Assembly (NCBI GenBank): GCA_030141605.1
Contig: JAQGDQ010000011.1
Span: 494,066 to 553,065, forward strand
DNA from: Tubiluchus corallicola
Lineage: Eukaryota; Priapulida; Priapulimorpha; Priapulimorphida; Tubiluchidae
Length of the DNA stretch: 59,000 nt
Reading direction: 5' to 3'
Shown here one piece after another: positions 1-49,800 of this stretch. Positions within the stretch are counted from its first letter, which is position 1; every line of letters begins with the position of its first letter. The translations under genes were made by a program, and so were the position numbers. The notes beneath the pieces were generated by a model. That model saw only the letters and a program-made list of their open reading frames with translations. It did no database searches and was not told the DNA's origin.

Positions 1-509
1 CGTGAAAGAATTATTACCACTGAAACTTAATTTCGTGTTCTTCGTTGTTACAGACATTTCACTTGGTAGATGGACAGTAGCTCCTGCATCTTGGTAACGC
101 GTTGCACAAAAAACAGGTCCTGAGCCTTAAAGTTCAGAGATGTTCAGTTGTAACGTAATGCACATGTTCGAGAGCTCATGTGTGAACACAACTTTAAACG
201 TGAAATATGAATTATAAACTTAAAGTTATTGTGCATCACACTGACTGTTTTACAGTAGCACTGTACTTCAATTTTCGCTTCCGCAAAAACGTGCAACACG
301 CTCATGAAATGTTTGTGCTGTTGAAAATTATGTTATGTTGTGAGGTAATCATTAGCTGAGCTCGTCTGCCGTTAATTAAGTTTTAACCTATTACTTAATT
401 ATCAGAAACGCATTGGCATTAACATAGGCGTTAAAGTGTTTACTTTTACACTTTTACCGTACTTCAAAACGGGGTAAGATATGAAAAATCATCCTGTTTT
501 CGTTTAAAT
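1..509 (+). repeat. TTAA-ended MITE-like repeat, family 1 (left end cut by window)
   Basis: This stretch matches 39360-39980 along its whole length, including shared blocks such as TTTTACAGTAGCACTGTAC and the closing ATCATCCTGTTTTCGTTTAA. Partial copies lie at 8474-8700, 29500-29720 and, inverted, 36395-36700. The right end (GTTTTCGTTTAA) mirrors the left end of the family seen at 8474 (TTTAAAGGAAAAC), so the repeat looks like a non-autonomous DNA transposon with TTAA at its borders. No coding capacity is seen. The superfamily assignment is inference. Confidence 0.7.
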
Positions 510-2970
510 GAGTGCTGGCAGTTACTCTTGTTAGCAATTTCTTACGCGATTTGGCGAATTGCATAATGACCTGCACTCACGGCTAAGAGCTTTAAGACCT
601 GTTTAACGTAAACGGTTGTGGCTGGACCAGAAATTAGCTCTTTAACAAGGCTAATTCTTTAAGCTGGCAAGTATGCACTTTATTCAGTAAGATATGTGGC
701 TGTATATGGTAAATGAAATTGACCAGGGGAATGTATCGAACATACCGATGACACATTCATTTACTGATTAACCGCAGCATTGCCCAACTTCGGTCACTAA
801 ACACGCGCTGTGACCTAAAGGTTATTTCGTTACAATGATAATAATGGCTATGAAGGTGACTGATAATGTGATAATGATAATGGTATTAATAATCAGGTCT
901 AACTGCATAATTAATGCAGCTGGACAACGAGAACGAGGAATTACGTCCGAGACTTTGGCGTTTCAAATAATTTATACAAAATTCCTTAAAATGTTTCGGA
1001 CTTAAAAATGCTGGTCCGCGTATTGGGCGGTGGCGCCACCTGCCGACGCATAGGGCTATCAAAAGTTACAGATGCAGCAAAGAATGATTTTAAAAATAAT
1101 GTGCCAACCATTTAGTGTAAAATATAATTTTAGGTGTAATTTTAATGTATAACGTAACTTGTGATTTTAGAAACAAAAGTAATTTTGGGGTGAAATCTAA
1201 TTTAATATATTTAATGTATAGTGTAATTATTATTATTATTATTATTGAATTTCTATTGTACAAAAAGTGCAGTTTGTAATTAAAATAGTCGACAATTATA
1301 AAAAAAAAACATAAAATACAATATTAAAAACTAGCACGAAATACCGTATTCCGTGCTAATAATGTAATACATGCAATACATATAATGTAGTGTAACATGC
1401 ATGTGTGATGTTGTGTAATATACACACACATATATATGGACACGCGTGCGTAGTGTAGTGTAATGTATAGCCTATAATTGTAGACAGTAATGCCGGAAGT
1501 AGTTTTATGGGTAGAATAATGATAACTAATAGTTTTTTTTCTTCTTTTCTTTTTCTTGTGTGCTTTTTATTGTAAATTTATTTGTTTTTATATGTACGTA
1601 GAGTGTATTTTTATACAAATGTGTGCAAATTTTATGTGTAACGCAATGTAGTAGTTTTAACTCATTGAATAAATTATTACACATTATTTTTAAGAGTAAG
1701 ATTACTGAACGCTCTGTGTTAGTGTTACTGATTCGGTAATGATTTAATAAGCATCTTTTTAGCAAAGAAAGTGTCATTTGTCATTAAATAGTGCAGAGCT
1801 AGTTCAATTCTTTGGTGTTTGCAGCCATAAAGATCGCCCAAGCACAACGTCGAACAAACGTCATCTGGTCAGATCTTTTCAAAAAACGTCAGTTTTTACA
1901 CTTACATACACGGTTTTCAAGTTATTAAGCAAGGATAATGCGTGTACAAATGTGCTTGATAAATTTGATATAGGTCAGATAAAAGTGGGACACGTGATGA
2001 GCACGTGAAAGTTTGTTATATATTAGGATACACTTTTGCCATAATCGCTATTTGCATTGCTATATATAGAAGCGAGATACTATGCAATATCAGAAAATCA
2101 ATAGCATCATAGGATCTACTTGTAACATTGAGAAATGCGGCAAATTAATGGTTCTCAATGGTGTGAACAACTTTTAGTGTAAAGAGAAAGTTTTTAGAGT
2201 AATGCACGCGTAAGCTATATCTATTTTAGTAATAGCAAAATCCATTTAAAACCCACGTTTTACACGCTCGTAGTTGTAGAGAAAGCATTACGGAGTGGCA
2301 ATTCAGTGAGAAGGTGCTTATAGTACACTCCCTATCCTCATAATCAAATTCTTTGCAAAAATAAATGGCATGTGCCTATTGACTTGAGCAAGATTACTTA
2401 AAGTCAAACTGACCCTTGATGTAATCTTTTACAGCGTAAAATGCTAGGATAAAAAACAATATTATAGTGTGGAAGTCTTCACGGATATGTACACATTCGA
2501 AATTTGAAATAAAAATGAAAGTTATTTAACTTATAAGATTGTTTCATATAAATTAACTATAAATTGCTATAACTATAGCTAATAATATGTTAAAAATCTT
2601 CAACGTTTGTCGCTGTTGTATAGACCTTTGATTAAACTTTTCCGAAAATGTTGGCAACATGTTAGAAAAGAATATCGAGATTTTTCAGCTGTTGGTGAAA
2701 TTACTGCGAGCCCTCTAATAATATTCATAGGCCTATAGTTACACTGGTTAATAAAATTCATGGTTAATAAAGAAAATTTTATTACTTTGAAATACATTCA
2801 GTATTGGTCTCTTTATGTCGCGCTTGGTATTTGTTTTTAAATAAATAAAATTGTTGTTGTTGAAAGTACCGTTTAAAAACAGCTCATTTTGGAAAACTTA
2901 TTGCTGTAAATACCATTTCTGCTCCATTTTTTGGCTTTATCAAAAAGCGGATATAGAACCATTTTGTTTA
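510..2970. other. Non-coding stretch, nothing recognised
   Basis: AT-rich DNA with a short ATT run near 1229-1246 and short CA/TA runs near 1420-1437. It should be part of the first large intron of the kinase gene. No exon of that kinase, such as a cyclic-nucleotide-binding domain, was recognised on the minus strand here. Confidence 0.5.
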
Positions 2971-2974
2971 TTAC

Positions 2975-3130
2975 GAGGTGATAGTCAAGTGGTACCGAGG
3001 TGTGCTTGGCAGCCGAAGTTAAGAAACACGACACCGGTCAGGTGAATGGATAAACGACTGTCTGATTCAACGCTCACTGTGGGCGATTTCATCATTCACC
3101 GTACCGATTCTGACTGTTTACCGCATTGAG
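2975..3130 (+). repeat. 5S rRNA-derived SINE-like head
   Basis: Positions about 3012-3056 follow the 5S rRNA internal promoter: a box-A-like GCCGAAGTTAAGAAACACG, then an ACCGGTCAG segment, then a box-C-like GAATGGATAAACGACTGTC. In 5S rRNA these correspond to GAAGYTAAGCA, GGTTAGTAC and TGGATGGGWGACCGCC. The ends do not match full-length 5S, so this is a degraded 5S-headed SINE or 5S pseudogene. A second, similar piece is at about 20900-21010. Confidence 0.5.
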
Positions 3131-3329
3131 GCCGAAGCATGGCTGATGTACAGCTGTCGATCATCCTAGAGAATTAGCTTTAATAATAGGATTACTGTCC
3201 ATTGTAGGCTTCAGCGGACCACAAAGGGTATGTCATTGAGTGCTGGACTGCAAAGTGCTGATGCATATATAAAGAAAATTCCGCAACTGACTTCTATATA
3301 TCAGTATATTCAATATGAAAAAGAAATTT

Positions 3330-3945
3330 AAAACATTCTTATCTCCCCTTATACTTGAAAAAATGACGTAAGCTGGTGGACAGCACGGAAGAATTACATT
3401 GATTCTACTACACTATTTGATTAAATTTTTGTGTCTAACTGAATCTAACTTTTTGTATGTCTAAGAACTACACATGGTATAATTATCGATAAGCGTGATA
3501 TTCTGAGGGGCTGCGAGCAAGGTGCCGTGTGGATTACTTAGCTTATAGAGTTTAATTTTAGCTTGTTAAAGTAATTACTCTGTTACTTTGTCAGCGTCAA
3601 CTAGACGAGTTTGTTACCATTATCGTCGGTAACTGGTTTTCTTTACATAGTGGGCAATAAGATTGATCAAAAATCAAAAAACAGTATTAATAATCTCTTG
3701 TTTAACGTTTTTGTTTGTTTATAGTTGATAATAGCAACTGCACCGGCAAAAATGTTAGTTCAAGCACCTGGCGGAATAAATGTTTATACTGAACGGTAAC
3801 CGGATGAGGCAATTTTTCGTTCAAATGATTAATTGCTAATTTCAAGAGGTGCTTATCGTAGTTTTATTGCTGAAACTTTTTAACACTTTTCTCAAGTAAT
3901 TAAAATCATCTCAACTTCCCGAGAGACTTTGCTTTTGCTTTAATG
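3330..3945 (+). repeat. TTAA-ended MITE-like repeat, family 3
   Basis: It aligns by eye with 27194-28036 (same strand) and 44363-45172 (opposite strand). Shared blocks include AAAAAATGACGTAAGCTGG, GTCGGTAACTGGTTTTC and the closing CTCAACTTCCCGA segment. This copy sits in the kinase first intron just downstream of exon 1. No ORF is seen. Confidence 0.6.
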
Positions 3946-4070
3946 TATTTGTTCACAGTTGTGCCATTCTAGTACCATTAATTAAATGTATTGACTTAAT
4001 AAAACTAAAACAAACAAAAATCATAGACACAGTTTTTAAAAATGAGAAATAAATAAGATTATTAACTTAC

Positions 4071-4441
4071 TTTTTATCTTTATCATGTCGCTTGAGTTTC
4101 GTGGTCGTTAGCTCGTGTATTCGATCATATTTTTGTGGTTCCGCTGAAATTCCAAAATTTCTTGTCTTTCTAGCGGCGTTCTTCCCAGCAGGACGAGTGA
4201 AAACTGACTGGAACTTGTCCAACTGGGAGGTCAGTTTCTCAATGGTCTCGTCTCTCTCTTGCAACGTCCTTTGCAGGTCTTCAATGATGGCTTCCTTCTC
4301 TTTGAGGAGTTTCGCCCAGCTTGCTTGCTGCATGGCCGCCATTTTCTTGCCAGAATAATGGAAGGCACCGGACGGCAGTTTATGCAAAAATCGAAATAAT
4401 TTCACCTTTGGAGGTTCCGCCTCATAGGTTGGGGAAGACAT
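4071..4441 (-). CDS. cGMP-dependent protein kinase type I, first coding exon (partial gene)
   Basis: This exon encodes the N-terminus of a PKG I-type kinase, the cytosolic Ser/Thr kinase activated by cGMP. Residues 45-77 form a leucine/isoleucine zipper with heptads L46, I53, L60, I67, L74 and L56, L70, F77, which in this family drives homodimerisation and anchoring. It is followed by QSV and, at 97-102, GISAEP, the autoinhibitory pseudosubstrate region conserved in PKG I. The start chosen is ATG at 4441; ATGs at codons 34 and 37 are alternatives. The exon ends after 371 nt at a strong donor (AAAAA|GTAAGTTAA), phase 2; reading through the donor gives an immediate stop. The cyclic-nucleotide-binding and kinase domains must lie beyond the left edge. 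Family identity is well supported by the zipper plus GISAEPQ; the precise orthologue is inference. Confidence 0.88.
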
Positions 4442-4974
4442 CGGAGTTTCATCCTAGTAAATATGTCACAAGTATCCACAACTGGTTTCTCTCTGTTACC
4501 ACGTGCAACAAAAAGGGAGAAATGCAGAAATTTTCTTTGGAATTCCAAAGAATTAACTCTGTGTTGTATTGGGAAGTTACCAAGCACTAGAAAAGAACCA
4601 AAAGAAAATTTTCATTTAACATTCTGTCACGTATTCATTCCATGTCTCAAGCCCGACTTTGACACACTTGTAGAACCGCGAAGTGTCGCTGCTATCAAAC
4701 TTAGCTTTGTCGTTGCTCAAATACCTTCACTGGCTGTGCACTCTAAAGGTTGCCTTCTAACAAAATTTGTTTTGCACGTCAGCCAACTATAGCAGCCAAA
4801 CAAAATCGTACTACGAGCTTTGACCTCCATTATACATCTGATGTAAATAACCTTTAGATTGTGTACAAATTTGTATGTTTGCAAGTTTGTACCAAATTCG
4901 TTAAACCGGTTGATGCTGGAAGAAACAGCGACATTATACGCAAATTAATGAAGGATTTTGTGTCATTATTATTA

Positions 4975-5306
<332 letters not shown>

Positions 5307-5461
5307 AACTGTTTTTAACTTGGTCTGTCTGCCGATTTTGAGTTACACATGTTATCATCTTAAGTTATGAATAAAAAAACGAAAAATGAATAAGTCATGA
5401 ATAAGCAAAACAAATTTAGTTCTATTCATTTCAATTTGCTAGTTATGTAAACTGTTAGATT

Positions 5462-5946
5462 AAAGGGGAGGAAAATGGAATTTTAAAGTATAACCCAAAG
5501 AACTTTCCATACAAATTTATGTTACTTAGTATATGTATTAAGTTTATCTGTTTCACAAGCGAATATAAGAAGAGAAAATTCTAATAATTTAAAATGTTCA
5601 TGCCTCCGTGGTAAAACATCACTGTATCACCATCCCAGTGTGTACCACTAACTCACCAAAAACACATTATTGACCTTATTGACAATATAAAGTAATTGCA
5701 ACTTTTGCTTAGTTAAGGAAGAGTGTGTTGCGAATGCTCTGATTATTTTTAAATTTTAAGCAATGTTATTTAAACTTGTTTCAAACGACCGTTACCGTTA
5801 AAATAGCTGCGCCTAAGTCGCGGGAGTTTTACACAGCGTTACTGCTAACGCAAGTTCCGTATGCAAGAACACAGCATGTAAGTGATATAAAATTACAATA
5901 TGAATTTTTAAGCCTTATTTAACAAGAGTGTTTTCATGTACTTTAA
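5462..5946 (+). repeat. TTAA-ended MITE-like repeat, family 2
   Basis: It begins TTAAAGGGGAGG and ends with CTTTAA. Other copies are at 22534-24094 (interrupted), about 28880-29242, about 32883-33330, 35672-36040 (inverted) and 21862-22060 (inverted, partial). Shared internal blocks include the CACCATCCCAGTGTG segment and ACAGCATGTAAGTGAT. No ORF is seen. Confidence 0.7.
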
Positions 5947-7412
5947 ATATGTAGTTCCTTGATCATTTTAAACCCGGTTTTGTGTAAAAGTTATTATTTT
6001 ATTTTAAGCAGCTGGTTAAGTATATAGCAGTTTGTTAAGCTACTAAACTAGCGTTTACCTTTTCTAACGGTTCTAGCGGTAGTTGTCCGTTCACTAAGAT
6101 AACATTTCTATAAATAGTTGCAGGATTTCATATACTAAAGTCTTGTTTAACTAGTGTCTCTTTAGCAAAACACAACAAACACTAGACGATACTCAACCCG
6201 CCAATGTTTGAACAAAGTTGTTTTCTCAGTTTTACACTTTTAATCCATAGTAAGATAGTACGTATGTAGTTAACTTCCGGATGTGTTATGAGGCGGTTTA
6301 TATCAGATCATATACAGCTATATAAGACTTTCCCATGCACCGGATATCACGAAATATTGCTCAAGTAAAACATTCAGTATTTGTATCGTGTGGTGGGGCG
6401 ATTGTACTGTGACTTCTGTTTGCACGGGAAACTTATTTTGCATTGAAGATGTCAGTAACTGAAGCAGTAATCATTGTAATGTTTTCAAAATTCAGAAATG
6501 AGCTTTTGAGTTTCTGCATATAAGCTGGTCTACTAAAGTTGAAATAAGTGTTTAAAATTCAAAGCAGTTTTCGCATGTTCGATCAAAAATCGCAAGTGGA
6601 AAACATTTTGTCAACAAGTTTTCCTAAATTTTCGTACAACTCTAGTTTAACGTGTGCCAGAAACCTAGGATTACACTTTTTCGAGAAAATTAAGCCTGCT
6701 ATATGAATTTTTAAGTCTGCCTCCTTTCTATGGAAATCCTGTCCAAACAAGCCAGTTTATAAGTTTTTGACCTCAGTATACTAGAGTTACTGGGTTAACA
6801 ATTTCCAAAGCCTGGCATTTATAGAAACCCAAGAGTAGAACGATTACATGCACTGTAAGCCACTATTATAAAAATTCTGAATACTTATATAAGTTAATGG
6901 TTTAGAGGCAGCACTAGTTCCACAGAACTTTAAATTTCTTTTAACTGCAAGAGTCTGACATTGAAGTTTTACCTACTCTAAGAGTTACGTCACTAGTAGC
7001 TAAATTATAGTGTAATGTTTCAGTAAAATTAACAATGCATTTAAATTATCCATGGTAATACAGTTAAATGCAGGTAATACAGCTGAATGAGGCGCATTTT
7101 TGTCACCCATACCACGCTTACGGCTTGGCTAAGTCGAAAATTTTGGTCCAGTCGATGATAGCACTTTTTTGGGTTATTTGCTTGTGATGTAATCTTATAA
7201 AGAGATCTGTTTCGCCATGATGGCGGTGACGTCATAATAGAGATCGCAAGGTAAGTTTTTTCGATAAAACGGATCCATGGCAACGCAAATATCCAGGCAG
7301 TTGAGCAGAAAGCTCACTAGGGACTAGTCTTCGCATTTTGAACTAGTCTTGGAAAATTGTGTTAGCTCTCTGTGCGATTTTTAAAGTGGTTTGTTACTAT
7401 TAATGGTGATAA
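5947..7412. other. Intergenic, nothing recognised
   Basis: This lies between the kinase start and the receptor 3' end. No exon, RNA gene or repeat was recognised. AT-rich sequence with scattered short runs only. Confidence 0.5.
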
Positions 7413-7418
7413 TAAATA

Positions 7419-7571
<153 letters not shown>

Positions 7572-7754
7572 GTAACTTTTATGACAGCGTGCCGGCGCAA
7601 TAGCGACGGTTGTGCAGCGCATACGTAGGAAAATCACGTAATACGTAAATACGTAAATAATAACAATTCAGCTATGGTATAGTTACGTTTTATTTCCTAA
7701 ATTGACTAGAAACTCCATTTGCAATCGTGTAACAATTGTAATAACATATAAATA

Positions 7755-7760
7755 TTTATT
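7755..7760 (-). terminator. Candidate polyadenylation signal of the adhesion GPCR gene
   Basis: AATAAA on the minus strand, about 115 nt downstream of the receptor stop codon. It is a perfect hexamer at a plausible distance, but hexamers are common by chance in AT-rich DNA, and another lies near 7690. Confidence 0.4.
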
Positions 7761-7872
7761 TATACTAAAAGTTTCTAAAAGTAATAGCAAAATCAAATAT
7801 ATAAAAATGAATAAAAGCCTAATACAGGCTGTTCATAAATAGCAGTCACTCCTCCACTGTTGTTCAGCTGTA

Positions 7873-44223
<36,351 letters not shown>

Positions 44224-44362
44224 TTTAGATGCCCCGAATTTCGGTCGTTCTGTTCTGCATTACTCCTTCGTTCCTTGAGTTTTTTCTCCTAATGACAAAA
44301 AAATGTTAATAAGTTTTTACGCTGATTGTTCTAGAGACGTGAACTTCGTTTTTAATGTGAGA

Positions 44363-45172
44363 GTCCTAAATGTTTAAAGGAAAAGCGAAGGCTCTCGAGA
44401 AATTGAGCTTATTTTAATATTTGGGAAAATGTTAGAAAGTTTCAGCAATAAAACTGTGACAAGCGCTTTGTGTAATTTCTAAAATCAACTTAAAGTTGCG
44501 ATCACTTCACGCTTGGCAGCGCTGATTCTGAACGAAAAATGGCGTCATCTTGTAATATAAACGCTTATCCCGCCAGGTGCTTGAGCGCACTTTTTTGCAA
44601 CTATTGTCAACTCTAAACATCCAGAGGAATTATTAATGCTATTTTTTCCCTTTTGATGAATCCCGTTCCCCACTATGTAATCAAAATCATTTAACGGCGA
44701 TAATATGATAACATCAAACTCACCTAGATAACCCACACAAAGTAGCTGAATTATTATTTTAGCAAGTTAAAGCTGAACTCCATAAACTCGCCTTTAATGT
44801 ATGCTCTCAGCCCCTAACAATTCCATGCTTATCTATGATTATATCATGTGTAGTTCTTAGACATTTTATGGTAAAAACCTGTGGATTAAAGTTATGCAAA
44901 CACTTTGAAGTTGTTGCTAATTGATCGGGTGACTAATTTTTACAAAAACTCGATTAGACGCAATGATTTAATCAGCTAGAATAGAAGAATTTCTGATATT
45001 CCTTTGTGTTGTCCACCAGCTTACGTCATTTTTTCAAGCCCACAGCGAGGTTCGTTTGGCAGGAGATAAGAACGATATAAATTTCTTTTGCATTTTGTGC
45101 ATTTTTCAATATTTCTAAGTGTATATCAAAATGCAATGAACGTTGTTCAAGAGTTGGTTTTCCTTCAAGTAG
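44363..45172 (-). repeat. TTAA-ended MITE-like repeat, family 3, just upstream of the receptor start
   Basis: On the plus strand it begins TTTAAAGGAAAAGC and ends GGTTTTCCTTCAAG. It is the inverted equivalent of 27194-28036. Its nearer edge is only about 140 bp upstream of the receptor ATG, so it may overlap the 5' UTR or promoter. Confidence 0.7.
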
Positions 45173-45945
45173 ACTATACAACAAGATCGCAGCAGAACTG
45201 GTAGGGATTCTCACACTCATCTCTACGTCGTGTTAGAGCTACTGAATCAAAAATACAGAGGTTGACAGTTCCAGGGATTTTATATAGGTTGGTATGTGTA
45301 CCCTGGAACACGGAGTTCAAAGCTCGTGAGCTCCTTCTTTTCTTAGTCAGTTGAAGTTTCGAAGAAAATGTTAAGAAAAACTAAGCACCGTAAATTAGTT
45401 TTTTTTCTATTTTGAAAGGCAATTTTTGTGCGCTGATTTGTCCTTTAATGAAAGCATACATGGCAGTGATCCTAACTTCTTTTGGCTTTACGTTTTATTT
45501 TACGTGTTTTTAAATTTCGGGTTGACTTAAACTTTTTAAAAGGGTAAAAATTTTCAAAGCATCACTCCGCAAATTCGAAATTCCGCGTATAACTTTACCA
45601 ACGCGAACCTTTTGTGAATTTCGATTCATCTGCAAAACCTTCTACACATTTTTACTTTTGCTTTTGCTATTTGACCTTTTTGCTTCTCATTGTAGACCTT
45701 GCGTTTTGTATCGAAATTCGTTTGTTGCCAAAATCAACCGACAAATTCCTAATGGTTGCGTCCTGATCAATAGAATGGCATCAGAGAACTTTCTGACACG
45801 TAAACTACGTGTGCATACATTAGCCAGCTACTGATAACTGTGAAGCCACCTCGCTGTTTCTTGCTCTGCAGTAACAAGAACTTTGTCAATTTTCACTTGC
45901 AGTAAAGAAATGCAACCCTAGTTGATAGCTGACAGCAATATGTAA
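45173..45945. other. Intergenic, nothing recognised
   Basis: AT-rich DNA upstream of the receptor with no recognised exon, RNA gene or repeat. Confidence 0.4.
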
Positions 45946-45949
45946 TACG

Positions 45950-46305
<356 letters not shown>

Positions 46306-46338
46306 GCTTTTATTTTTCATAAAATGTTACTATTCTCC

Positions 46339-46490
46339 ATGTAGTTCGCCGCTACTACCGTTCGCCACTATTGCAGTTCGCCAGTAAAATTTCTTTGCTA
46401 TTGAAGAGTAGTAGTGACGAACCGTCGCAGTGGCGAAACGCAGTAGTGGCGAACCATAGTGGTGGCAAAGTGTGCGCTGGCGAAGTGATA
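46339..46490. repeat. Inverted pair of 16-bp tandem repeats (GTTCGCCACTA motif)
   Basis: The left arm has three GTTCGCC units at 16-bp spacing (46344, 46360, 46376). After a 20-bp AT-rich spacer, the right arm has five units in reverse orientation (GTGACGAACC, GTGGCGAAAC, GTGGCGAACC, GTGGCAAAGT, TGGCGAAGTG), again every 16 bp. The two arms can fold into a long imperfect hairpin. No known element recognised. Confidence 0.8.
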
Positions 46491-47400
46491 CACAATCACT
46501 TTACAATACTATAAACTGAAACAATATTTAAACATCAAAACATGCTATTTCAATTTAAAGTACAGCTGCAAACAAACTTACAATACATCAATAAGAACTT
46601 TAATTACGACAAATCTTTGGATACTAATAGGTGTGTAAAAGAGAGGAAAATTTTTTGTAGTAAATATATTTGAAATGACAATAAAACCAATAGAAAACGG
46701 TAAAGATAAAATACTAAAGATAATATACATTAAAAGTAGATTTAGATAAAAGTATTACAGTTGCTCTTTTTCATTTTCTGTTTTCATTTTGGGTCTAGCA
46801 AACATGCATTTCATGTGTCTAAGACGCTGCCCCATTTTACTTTTTGGAGGTAGGAGATAATGAAGTTGATGAGTCGGCTCACATGTCTTGCTGAACAATT
46901 TTGAATTTTCATTATATGATGATAAAGGCCCTGATTAAGTTAGTGAAAGTATGCCTTTTGTGCTTTTATATATATATAATATAATATATATATATTGGTT
47001 GAAATAACCTGTATTCGAATTGACACTGCATGCTCTGCCTGAATTTCATGAGAGATTTAAGCACTTGTGTTCACACAAAAACATTTTCCTTTCCAATGTA
47101 CTTGAATTGAATTCTGTTACATTATTCATTGCTTTGCACAGGTAGGCGAGGTCTCATAATCAATTTGTGTGGTAAACTTGCCAGCCAAGTGTAGAGTGCA
47201 CTGCTTGTTACCAATTAACAATTACGTGAAAATAGTTTACACAGTTGGTAAAAGTGCAAGTATATCACTGTATAAATGCACATAGATACAAAAATGCCTG
47301 TTAAAAGTCTTTCACACTCGAGCAACGTTTACTAGAGTAAGATTAGTACGCTTGGCCACTAGTATAAAATGTAAACTTTGCGGTTTTACAAGGTGAAGTT
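46491..47400. other. Intergenic, nothing recognised
   Basis: AT-rich, with a short TA run near 46965-46995. No exon or repeat recognised. Confidence 0.4.
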
Positions 47401-47439
47401 GCCACTCTAAAACAAATAAGCGCTGGTCAGGTACCACCA

Positions 47440-47960
47440 CTGCTGGTTGATAAAATTAAAAGAAGCGATAAAAACCTTTTAAACTGGCTTAAAATAACTC
47501 AGTATTCCAGGTTTTGCAACAGACTGACAACAGGATGTTGCCAAGAACAGTCTTCTGGGGTTCCTCAAGGTTCATTTTTGAGACCCACTATATTTTTTAC
47601 TTACATCAACACTGCTGATGAGAGTGTCAATGTTATCAAAATTATGTGGCACCCAAAAGGAAACAAATATTTCAAGAAGTTCACTGCAGCCACTTTCTGA
47701 ATGGCAAATATTTCTGCATAAAAAATTAGATTGTTGAGCTGCTAGTCCAAGAGAGAAAAACCCAGAAAGCTGGATAAGCCTGAATATCCATTGGATAACT
47801 GGATAAGACTGAATTGCTATAACGTTGTAACAACAAGCCATAAAACAAATGTCAGGTTAGGTATGATCAGCAGTAACTGTAGAGTAGTGCAAGAAGTTAA
47901 TTCAATCAAATATATTTTCACACACCATTGGTACGTTCAAGAATCAATTGCCTTGCATCA
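47440..47960 (+). pseudogene. Reverse transcriptase relic of a non-LTR retrotransposon
   Basis: The plus strand from about 47500 reads RFCNRLTTGCCQEQSSGVPQ then GSFLRPTIFFTYINTAD, matching the LINE RT motif [21 protein letters not shown]. Leading WLK fits WL..YLS.R. The catalytic FADD box is not readable in frame, and frames are broken later. Confidence 0.65.
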
Positions 47961-48387
47961 GCATGCAATCTTCAGGTTTTTAGAGACATTTATCTCTTAC
48001 AATGGAGCCGGAGGATATTGAAAGAGACAAAGAACTTTCGATACTGCAGTTGATCATCCCGTTTAAATTTCTAAGCTAATAAACAGGTGCATAAGGGTCT
48101 TATAAGGGAATTTAAATTAGAAAAAAAGTTACGGCAACGTTTCATTGTTGGTGTTTTCTTTATAATGAAGGAGTATCGTAAAGCAAAAAAAACACAACAT
48201 GAACCAGCGCATGCGTATAAACGCAAGGTTAGAAAATGTTTTTTCAGCAACCGTATTGCTTATCAACGGCTTAATAAAGCATTTGAAGGTATCGATATAG
48301 CAAACCTCAAAAAGCCACATCAATGAAGCAAAGGATAAAATCTATCATAGCCTTGTGAAAACTGCAGCCTGTATAATTATGGAGTAT

Positions 48388-48598
<211 letters not shown>

Positions 48599-49340
48599 GT
48601 GGTAAAGGTTCTAAGACTAAGCCAGATCAAAGTAGATGGGGAAATGCACGTGTATCCACACAATTGTAAAGCACTAGAAGTGAATCTGATTTAACATTCG
48701 CAATTTCAGCACATGTACAATACACATCAACACTGCATCAATCACGTGTTAATGCAAAGTTGATTAATATCAGTGCGATTGTCACCTCAATCCTAGCGGA
48801 ATGATCGCTCTTAAACTAATTACTCATTTAATCCATATTACTGCGCGTGTTAATGTCAACCCGATTCAAAATCATCGCAATAGAAGGGAAAAATTACAAT
48901 TGCAAAAAGATATTTTTCTATTCAAGTTTGTTTAGTCTGTCTGTTTAATGTACATGTACAACGTCGAAGCCGATACGGCTAAATCAGTGCAAATCAGATG
49001 TCCATGTCTGTCTGTTTAGCTGGTTATGTAATTGCTTATCTAAACATTCTCTGCATATGGTGCTCGTTCAAAATGCTATCTAATTATTTGTACATCACAG
49101 TCGTTCTAATTTTACCATAAAAAATAATTTCTGATTGCACCACAAACTGTTTAGCTAATATTAAACTGGTCTGAACCGAAACGAAGTCGATTATGATTTG
49201 GCCTAGCTGTGGCTCTAGTGTTAGGTGACAACAGCAAATTCCACAGAAAAGATTTTGTAAAACAATCAAAGACAGTGAAAAGGAAAGACGCTTCAATTTT
49301 TGATGTCGTGACACGAAACTGCTACGTGCGGACACGAATT

Positions 49341-49800
49341 GATTTTCGTTTATTTATTTATTTATTTAAGTCTTTATTTAAAAAATACATTAAAATATTT
49401 ACAAGAACGTATGAGATATGAAAGCAGGATAAAACGTACATATAGAACAGATATAAATTTTACAGATAAAAAAGGTTGGCTAAAAGATTACTAATAAAAG
49501 CATAAAGAGCCAAGGCCACTTATCTGTTAAGATGCCTGTTAAAAGATAAACGCTTATTAAGATTTACACTTGAAACGTTTTTAAAAACATTTGCTGCTCA
49601 GAGCACAGACCAAGGGGCACTGCTGACAAACTCATATTCAATCTTCAAACGCAAACACAGTTGATTCCAGGTTTTTATTATTCTGTTTGAGAAAAAGTTT
49701 TTAAAGCAATCAAGTCGGCAGTGGGTGGGCTGTAACATCAAGCGGTGGCCCCTGGTTACATTATATAAAGGTGCTTTGCTAAAAAATGCGTCTTTGTTTT
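49341..49800 (-). mobile_element. LINE 3' fragment with (AAAT)n tail
   Basis: Minus-strand translation near 49620-49770 gives LYNVTRGHRLMLQPTHCRLD and FFSNRIIKTWNQL, matching the RT C-terminal pattern TRGH..KL.....R.D..K.FFSNR....WN.LP. The 3' UTR runs to (AAATAAATAA) at 49348-49370. It is related to, but not the same as, the fragment at 15015-15625. Confidence 0.7.

Noticed and set aside
48087-48326. 79-codon Lys/Arg-rich plus-strand ORF as a gene
   Set aside because: No domain, no splice signals, and it lies between an RT relic and a microsatellite; may be LINE remnant, but I could not match it.
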